DNA of 15,711 bases from the NCBI GenBank assembly GCA_038045265.1, contig JBBSYL010000026.1:1-15711 (forward strand), given 5' to 3'. This document shows, one piece after another, positions 11,512 through 15,711 of the stretch. Both the position numbers and the translations under genes were made by a program. Every line of letters begins with the position of its first letter. Position 1 is the stretch's first letter. The DNA comes from SICV01 sp038045265 (GTDB lineage Archaea; Nanobdellota; Nanobdellia; Pacearchaeales; GW2011-AR1). The notes under the pieces were generated by a model, which searched no databases, had not been told where the DNA came from, and saw only the letters and a list, made by a program, of their open reading frames with translations.

Positions 11512-11550
11512 AAAATATAAATAATATGCATACGTACATATACGTATATG
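11512..11550 (+). promoter_or_regulatory. Promoter and operator of the RHH-endonuclease pair
   Basis: A TATA-like TATAAATA lies at about 11515-11522. Two TACGTA sites follow at 11531-11536 and 11541-11546, ten bases apart (one helical turn). The second lies within a perfect 14-bp palindrome CATATACGTATATG (11537-11550) that includes the start codon. This is typical spacing for a ribbon-helix-helix repressor binding its own operator. Confidence 0.55.
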
Positions 11551-11691
11551 GCTAGAATTAAACTAACTTTAACTATTGAAGAGGAATTCTTAAAAAGATA
11601 TAAAGATTTTTGTAAAAAAGAAGGAATTAACATATCTAGAAGGGTTGAAAATTTTATGAACAATGACATGATCAAAAATGGAGATAAGTAA
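11548..11691 (+). CDS. Ribbon-helix-helix regulator upstream of the homing endonuclease
   Basis: 47 aa: beta strand RIKLTLTIEEEF, then helices KRYKDFCKKEGI and SRRVENFMNNDM, the ribbon-helix-helix pattern. It is too short to have a long toxin-binding tail. The 3' end overlaps the endonuclease start by 14 bases, so translation is coupled. The palindromic operator covers its start codon, suggesting autorepression that limits endonuclease expression. It is probably leaderless. Confidence 0.65.
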   Translation: MARIKLTLTIEEEFLKRYKDFCKKEGINISRRVENFMNNDMIKNGDK

Positions 11692-12505
11692 AATAAATTT
11701 TAGCAAATATGATAAAAAAAGAAATATAGTTTTGCCTAATGAAATAACTTCTGAACTAGCAGAACTAATTGGTGTAATGGCGGGTGATGGAAATATCTAT
11801 TCTAAAAATAATAGATATGAAATGTGTATTACTGGTGATGCAACAAAAGATTATAATTATCACAAAGAGCATATAAAAAGATTATTCGAAAAATCTTTCA
11901 ATATAAAACCAATAACTAAAATTAGAAGTTTTAAGGATGGAAGACAATGCATAGTTACAAAAGTAGAATCAAAAGCAATTGTTTCTTTTATGACTAATTC
12001 AATAGGGCTACCTTTGGGAAAGAAAAATGACATTTCAATTCCAAATATAATTTGTAAAGCAAACAAAGAGATTATTTCTAAGTTTATAAGAGGAATAGCT
12101 GATACTGATTTTTCTATACACTTTAAAAATAGAAGCAACAAATATCGTTCCTATCCATTAATAATTGGTAATTTTAGCTCTAAGAATTTAGTAGAGGAAT
12201 TAAAAGAGCTATTAGGGAAATTAGATTTACACAGCCATATAGAAAAAGGAATAAAATTAAACAAAGAAAAAGATAAACAATACCGAAACTATGCTGTCGT
12301 TATAATCGGAAAGAAAAATCTTTTAAAATGGATGAATAATATAGGGTTCGCTAATAGGAGACATTATATTAAATTTTTAGTATGGAGAAAAATTGGATAT
12401 TGCCCCCCTAATTTAGAGATACAAAAAGGAGAAGAAATATTAAATGATAAGCAGGGAGGGGGAATTGAACCCCCGCGATACTCGGGCTGCAGCCGAGCGC
12501 GTTAA
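11678..12505 (+). CDS. Free-standing LAGLIDADG homing endonuclease
   Basis: 275 aa with two motifs: AELIGVMAGDGNI (residues 28-40, catalytic Asp37) and FIRGIADTDFSI (136-147, catalytic Asp144, final Gly replaced by Phe). The spacing and length fit a two-motif, monomeric LAGLIDADG enzyme that makes a site-specific double-strand break. The last 18 or so residues (QGGGIEPPRYSGCSRAR) are encoded antisense to tRNA-Cys, so the original stop codon was probably lost or the gene was inserted here. It is not inside an intein or visible intron. It overlaps the ribbon-helix-helix gene at its 5' end. Confidence 0.85.
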   Translation: MEISKINFSKYDKKRNIVLPNEITSELAELIGVMAGDGNIYSKNNRYEMCITGDATKDYNYHKEHIKRLFEKSFNIKPITKIRSFKDGRQCIVTKVESKAIVSFMTNSIGLPLGKKNDISIPNIICKANKEIISKFIRGIADTDFSIHFKNRSNKYRSYPLIIGNFSSKNLVEELKELLGKLDLHSHIEKGIKLNKEKDKQYRNYAVVIIGKKNLLKWMNNIGFANRRHYIKFLVWRKIGYCPPNLEIQKGEEILNDKQGGGIEPPRYSGCSRAR

Positions 12506-12523
12506 CCACTTCGCCATCCCTGC
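12450..12523 (-). tRNA. tRNA-Cys (GCA)
   Basis: Acceptor GCAGGGA/TCCCTGC, anticodon stem CTCGG/CCGAG with loop CTGCAGC (anticodon GCA), T-arm GGGGG/CCCCC with TTCAATT, and discriminator T, as expected for Cys. No CCA is encoded. A TTTAAATA-like box near 12548-12555 places the transcript start at the 5' end. The endonuclease gene overlaps its 3' two thirds on the other strand. Confidence 0.93.
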
Positions 12524-12619
12524 ATATTTTATTAATCTTAAAGTCTTATTTAAACATTTACAATCTTAAAGCTATTGAAAAGCCAAATTTTAAATATCAT
12601 CTTTCTGACCTATTATTAA

Positions 12620-12694
12620 GCTCCTGTAGCTCAGCTTGGATAGAGCGATGGACTTCTAATCCATAGGTCGCACGTTCAAATCGTGTCAGGAGCG
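12620..12694 (+). tRNA. tRNA-Arg (TCT)
   Basis: Acceptor GCTCCTG/CAGGAGC, D-arm GCTC/GAGC, anticodon stem ATGGA/TCCAT with loop CTTCTAA (anticodon TCT), T-arm with TTCAAAT, discriminator G. TTTTAAATATC at about 12588-12598 is a good box A 26 bases upstream. It ends three bases before the stop of the convergent membrane protein gene. Confidence 0.93.
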
Positions 12695-12697
12695 CTC

Positions 12698-13318
12698 TCA
12701 CCCATTATTGATATCTATGAAATGTCTGTAATGTGTTCCTTCCCCTAACCTCTCTCTTTCCTTAAATTTCAGAACAAACTCTGCAACATAAAACAAAACT
12801 ACAAGTATAACTACAAAAATAAGAAATGCTATTCCTGTATTTGCTCTCTGCTCTTCAACAACATTACCTGTTATAGAATTATAATCTAAAATAACTTGTT
12901 GTATAACTATGCTCCTTGAATCTCCTTCTTTAGCTTCAACAAATAAGGAGACAATTTGAGGTATATTATCTGGAATCTTTATAGATAATGCATATGATCC
13001 TTCATCATTTGCTCCTAAAACTACCTTATCTTGTCCGCTAGCATAAACGTTCTCGCTACTATACAATTCATAATAAATATCAAGTTCATGATTTTCTTTA
13101 GCTATTTCCTGAATCATATAATCAGCTCTCAACACCTGTCCATCAATATTATATCCTCCCATTTTCAATACAAACTTATCATTCAAGAAACTTTTTTCAA
13201 AACTCTCTCTTATTCCTGCGCCAGTAAAACTTTTAAAATAGAAAATATTCACAATAATTGCTATAACTATTATCGCCGTAACTACTCCTAACTTAACATA
13301 AAACCTCTTTTTATGCAT
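12698..13318 (-). CDS. Membrane protein with Ig-like ectodomain and two membrane segments
   Basis: 206 aa from ATG 13316-13318, chosen because GAGGGAG lies just upstream; the longer frame up to 13429 would overlap the RNase Z start and both promoters. The N-terminus MHKKRFYVK is basic, followed by a membrane segment VVTAIIVIAIIVNIFYF. A beta-rich domain of about 120 residues (KFVLKMGGYNIDG, then EGSYALSIKIPDNIP) faces out. It is followed by the motif SITGNVVEE and a second membrane segment (IAFLIFVVILVVLFYVAEF) with a basic tail. SITGNVVEE recurs almost exactly as LTGNVVEE in the giant surface protein. Function is unknown; an envelope role is inferred. Confidence 0.75.
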   Translation of the reverse strand: MHKKRFYVKLGVVTAIIVIAIIVNIFYFKSFTGAGIRESFEKSFLNDKFVLKMGGYNIDGQVLRADYMIQEIAKENHELDIYYELYSSENVYASGQDKVVLGANDEGSYALSIKIPDNIPQIVSLFVEAKEGDSRSIVIQQVILDYNSITGNVVEEQRANTGIAFLIFVVILVVLFYVAEFVLKFKERERLGEGTHYRHFIDINNG

Positions 13319-13362
13319 CACTCCCTCAAGTATTCTTCGATTATAAAGTTTACTTAGCAACC

Positions 13363-13372
13363 TATATAAAAC
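13363..13372. promoter_or_regulatory. Shared TATA box of divergent genes
   Basis: CTATATAAAAC serves RNase Z on the plus strand (ATG about 26 bases on, leaderless) and, read on the minus strand as TTTTATATAG, the membrane protein gene (leader of about 20 nt with GAGGGAG). Confidence 0.5.
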
Positions 13373-13391
13373 ACATTCTTCTCTATTACAT

Positions 13392-14294
13392 ATGGAAAAC
13401 ATAAAAACTACTTTTTTAGGAACTGGCACTGCAGTCCCAACACCTAATCGCCACCATACTGCAATTCTCTGTCAGTTTCTTAATGAAAACATTTTAATAG
13501 ATTGTGGAGAAAACACCCAGTTACAATTTAGAAAAGCACACATAAGTCCCCACAAGATCACAAGAATCCTACTCACACACCTGCATGGCGATCATACTTT
13601 TGGTCTTCCAGGCCTATTTCAAACTCTTGCCATGGGAAACAATTTTATAAAAACTCTCTTCATTTATGGGCCAAAAGGAACAAAAGCTTATATCCAAAAC
13701 ATTCAAAAAATAATAAACGAAATAAAAATTTCAATAAAAGTTATAGAAATTAATTCTGGAGTCTTTGTAGATATGCCTCAATTCAAAATAGAATCCGTCC
13801 CCGTAAACCATACTTGTCCAACTTTAGCATATGCAATAACTTTGAAAGATAAAATTAGACTTAATAAAAACAAATTAAACAAATACAAAATTCATCCGTC
13901 TCCATTAATTAAAAACCTCTTAAAAGGAAGAGATATAACCATAAACGGCAAAAAAATAAAATCAAAATTAGTAACGTACACAGAAAAAGGAAAAAAAATT
14001 TCAATAATTCTTGATACTGCCTTTACAAATAATGCTGTCAAAATAGCAAAAAACGCAGATTTACTTATTTCAGAGTCTTCATTTGCCTCATCAGAATTAA
14101 AAAAAGCTAGAGAATCTAAGCACCTTACAGCTTCAGACGCAGCCACAATTGCAAAAAAAGCCAAAGTCAAACAATTAATTCTTACCCACATTTCACAAAG
14201 ATATGAAAATAATCCCCAAATCCTTGAAAATGAAGCTAAAAAGATTTTTAAAAATATAAAAATGGCAAAAGATTTAGAGATAATCAATATTTAA
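13392..14294 (+). CDS. rnz: Ribonuclease Z (tRNA 3' processing endonuclease)
   Basis: 300 aa, full family length. Metallo-beta-lactamase fold: FLGTGTAVPTPNR at the N-terminus, the HLHGDH zinc motif at residues 63-68, VNHTCPTLAYAI, the Asp of ILDTAFTN, and a late His in LILTHISQRY supply the zinc ligands. It cuts pre-tRNAs after the discriminator base so that CCA can be added, which is needed here because none of the three tRNAs encodes CCA. The start is leaderless and divergent from the membrane protein gene. Its stop overlaps the convergent SET gene by 11 bases. Confidence 0.95.
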   Translation: MENIKTTFLGTGTAVPTPNRHHTAILCQFLNENILIDCGENTQLQFRKAHISPHKITRILLTHLHGDHTFGLPGLFQTLAMGNNFIKTLFIYGPKGTKAYIQNIQKIINEIKISIKVIEINSGVFVDMPQFKIESVPVNHTCPTLAYAITLKDKIRLNKNKLNKYKIHPSPLIKNLLKGRDITINGKKIKSKLVTYTEKGKKISIILDTAFTNNAVKIAKNADLLISESSFASSELKKARESKHLTASDAATIAKKAKVKQLILTHISQRYENNPQILENEAKKIFKNIKMAKDLEIINI

Positions 14295-14747
14295 TTAACC
14301 AAGTTGAAATATAACCTTTGTATTTCTTTCGAACTTCTTCAGGCAAATTATCATAAGCTCCAATAACCCTCCTACAATTTTTATTTCCACACATACAATT
14401 CATTCTCCAATTACTATTTTCAGTCATTTCATAATCCCATAAAATTTCTTCTCCTCTCTTTATATCTTTCATAGCAACAAGCTTAAATTTGCCCTTAAAT
14501 CCTGAATTAGGATTGCAAGAATATTTGAATATCTACCAAATCCTCCAGTATCTATCCATTTATGCTCTTCAAATTGAATCGCATGATCTGCAACATCTTT
14601 AGGTAAATCCAATGCCTTCTCTGCAGTATAAATTTTCTCCCTCCCCCAATCAAATATTATTTCATCTTTTTTAATATCTCTAAGAGCAAATAATCCTTTT
14701 CCAATTTTTCCAGTCTCTCTCACTTCTACATCTTTATCAACTATCAT
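14284..14747 (-). pseudogene. SET-domain protein lysine methyltransferase, one-base frameshift
   Basis: The 5' part (14469-14747) encodes a clear SET start (GKGLFALRDIKKDEIIFDW) to RYSN at residue 75, then goes out of frame. Restoring one base between 14522 and 14523 gives RYSNHSCNPNSGFKGKFKLV, continuing in frame into MKDIKRGEEILWDYE and a post-SET zinc cluster CMCGNKNCRR, ending at 14284. The whole protein would be about 154 aa, normal for a small archaeal SET enzyme using S-adenosylmethionine. The missing base falls in the NHSC motif that forms the cofactor and active site. This could be a real mutation, an assembly error, or a phase-variable site. Confidence 0.8.
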
Positions 14748-14852
14748 AAAATTATTTAATTAATATCCTTTAAAAATCTTAGCAAATAAAGTTACAACTA
14801 TCTAAAAAACCTTATAAGTTGAACTTACAGGTAAATCAATAATAAACCCAAA

Positions 14853-15107
14853 TTACTTGTTCAGTGAATGAGAAGTTGAAGCAGGTGAAATAAAGATTAT
14901 AGTATCGCCTCTTAGAAAGGTTATACCTATATTTTTCTTTACTTCTCCATTTTCCAGTTCTTTAGCATTGTCAAGAACTACATTGATATGTATGTCAAAC
15001 GCCATCAATGTACCGACAAACTGCTTATCACCCTTTAATTGAACAAGAACTTCTTTTCCTTTTGACGCATTCAAAAGGTCTAGAGGTCTTTCAATTTTCG
15101 TGGCCAT
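14853..15107 (-). CDS. LSm/Sm-like archaeal RNA-binding protein
   Basis: 84 aa. Sm1 motif KEVLVQLKGDKQFVGTLMAF followed by DIHINVVLDNA; Sm2 motif FLRGDTIIFISP. It forms a heptameric ring that binds U-rich RNA and helps RNA maturation. TATTTAAA at 15129-15136 predicts a leaderless transcript at the ATG, which confirms the start. It lies divergent from ribosomal protein eS8. Confidence 0.95.
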   Translation of the reverse strand: MATKIERPLDLLNASKGKEVLVQLKGDKQFVGTLMAFDIHINVVLDNAKELENGEVKKNIGITFLRGDTIIFISPASTSHSLNK

Positions 15108-15128
15108 AAATCCCTTTCACTCCAATCG

Positions 15129-15136
15129 TATTTAAA
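15129..15136 (-). promoter_or_regulatory. Box A of the LSm gene
   Basis: TTTAAATA on the minus strand, centred about 26 bases before the ATG at 15107. Confidence 0.55.
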
Positions 15137-15228
15137 CTTATCGTACAAAAATTTTCACTTTAAAGAAACAAAATCTTTAAACATGAAACTTTGTAAAAAG
15201 TGAATGTTAAAGATTTATGAAGGAAATC

Positions 15229-15236
15229 TTTATATA
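15229..15236 (+). promoter_or_regulatory. Box A of the eS8 gene
   Basis: TTTATATA 22-29 bases before the ATG at 15258, giving a leaderless transcript. Confidence 0.6.
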
Positions 15237-15257
15237 CCATCTTCGTAATCCAAATAA

Positions 15258-15626
15258 ATGAATAGGGGAAGAAAAATCTCAGGCGGAAAATACCACAAAC
15301 AGAGAAAGAGAAAACTATTTGAAAGACCCAGTCAGGAAAGGCACGCAATACTCGGAGAGGTAAAAAGTAAGAAGTTAAGAGTAAGATCTGGAAAGCTTAA
15401 AACAATTCTTCTAAAATCAGACATTGCAAACATAATCATAAAAGGAAAAGCGCAAAAAGCCAAAATTCTAAACGTTATCGAAACCCCCCAAAATAGGTTT
15501 TACGCACGTCAAAACCGCCTTCTCAAGTCCGCATTAATTCAGACATCTCTAGGAAAGGCAAAAATAACTAATAGGCCAACCCAAGAGGGACAGATAAACG
15601 CTATTTTGATTGAAGAAAATAAATAA
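15258..15626 (+). CDS. rps8e: 30S ribosomal protein S8e (eS8)
   Basis: 122 aa, the usual archaeal length. The conserved basic N-terminus GRKISGGKYHKQRKRKLFER is followed by the beta-barrel core LRVRSGKLKTILLKSDIAN, with NPxNRxYARQN represented as PQNRFYARQN and the C-terminal ITNRPTQEGQINAIL. It is a small-subunit protein shared by archaea and eukaryotes. The start is set by a TATA box exactly one leaderless distance upstream. Confidence 0.96.
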   Translation: MNRGRKISGGKYHKQRKRKLFERPSQERHAILGEVKSKKLRVRSGKLKTILLKSDIANIIIKGKAQKAKILNVIETPQNRFYARQNRLLKSALIQTSLGKAKITNRPTQEGQINAILIEENK

Positions 15627-15682
15627 ATTCTCCGTCGAAAATATAATTTCGAAGAGGATATTGTAAGATAATCGTGAGTTAA

Positions 15683-15692
15683 GCTTAAATAG
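15683..15692 (+). promoter_or_regulatory. Possible box A for a gene beyond the window
   Basis: GCTTAAATAG about 20-28 bases from the window end; a leaderless start would lie at or just past 15711. A small inverted repeat TCGAAA/TTTCGA (about 15634-15651) after eS8 may end its transcript. Confidence 0.3.
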
Positions 15693-15711
15693 TATGTTTT
15701 CCTTCAAGTTA

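Noticed and set aside
12450..12523. Intron in tRNA-Cys as the home of the endonuclease
   Set aside because: The tRNA is contiguous with normal arms, so the endonuclease lies beside and antisense to it, not within an intron.
13319..13429. Upstream extension of the membrane protein to 243 aa
   Set aside because: It would cross both promoters and the RNase Z start; the ATG at 13318 has GAGGGAG and a basic-then-hydrophobic N-terminus.

Overview
This is a very AT-rich archaeal window. TATA-like boxes (TTTATATA, TTTAAATA) sit about 25-30 nt before many start codons, several genes look leaderless, and there is an archaeal LSm protein, ribosomal protein eS8 and an archaeal-type RNase Z. The giant surface protein, with LamG domains, Ig-like repeats and TG[NRS]-type motifs, is the kind common in DPANN archaea of the Woesearchaeota/Pacearchaeota type. 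That taxonomic placement is an inference.

Positions 1-8365 (minus strand) are one uninterrupted open frame of 2788 codons that runs off the left edge. I checked every codon line by line. It encodes a membrane-anchored surface protein: N-terminal signal anchor, charged linker, beta-rich region, three LamG-like domains and near-identical Ig-like repeats. The second LamG domain is interrupted at residues 1077-1599 by a 523-residue intein/Hint domain (3569-5137), beginning CYDNETEILT and ending SGN before Ser. Removing it rebuilds a normal LamG motif.

That intein is the main discovery. Where an intein normally carries a homing endonuclease it holds a complete VapBC-type toxin-antitoxin operon on the opposite strand (3843-4520), with its own TATA box, strong ribosome binding site and a perfect 26-bp palindromic operator. 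A type II tRNA gene with a CAA (Leu) anticodon lies in the N-terminal half (4753-4834), on the same strand as the host gene. The host frame stays open through both. I propose an intein retained by an addiction module, and perhaps by a tRNA gene, instead of by homing.

Positions 8366-10740 are accessory. They hold a block of four tandem hairpins (8464-8743), a multi-HTH regulator gene that looks frameshifted, a GC-rich patch, a 143-aa unknown protein, a structured element and a small zinc-ribbon gene. Positions 10749-12505 hold a nucleotidyltransferase-fold gene and a second selfish-looking unit: a ribbon-helix-helix repressor overlapping a free-standing LAGLIDADG endonuclease gene, whose 3' end runs antisense into tRNA-Cys.

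From 12450 on, most genes are housekeeping: tRNA-Cys, tRNA-Arg, a membrane protein with one Ig-like ectodomain, RNase Z (divergent from it), a SET-domain gene with a one-base frameshift in its NHSC motif, LSm and ribosomal protein eS8.
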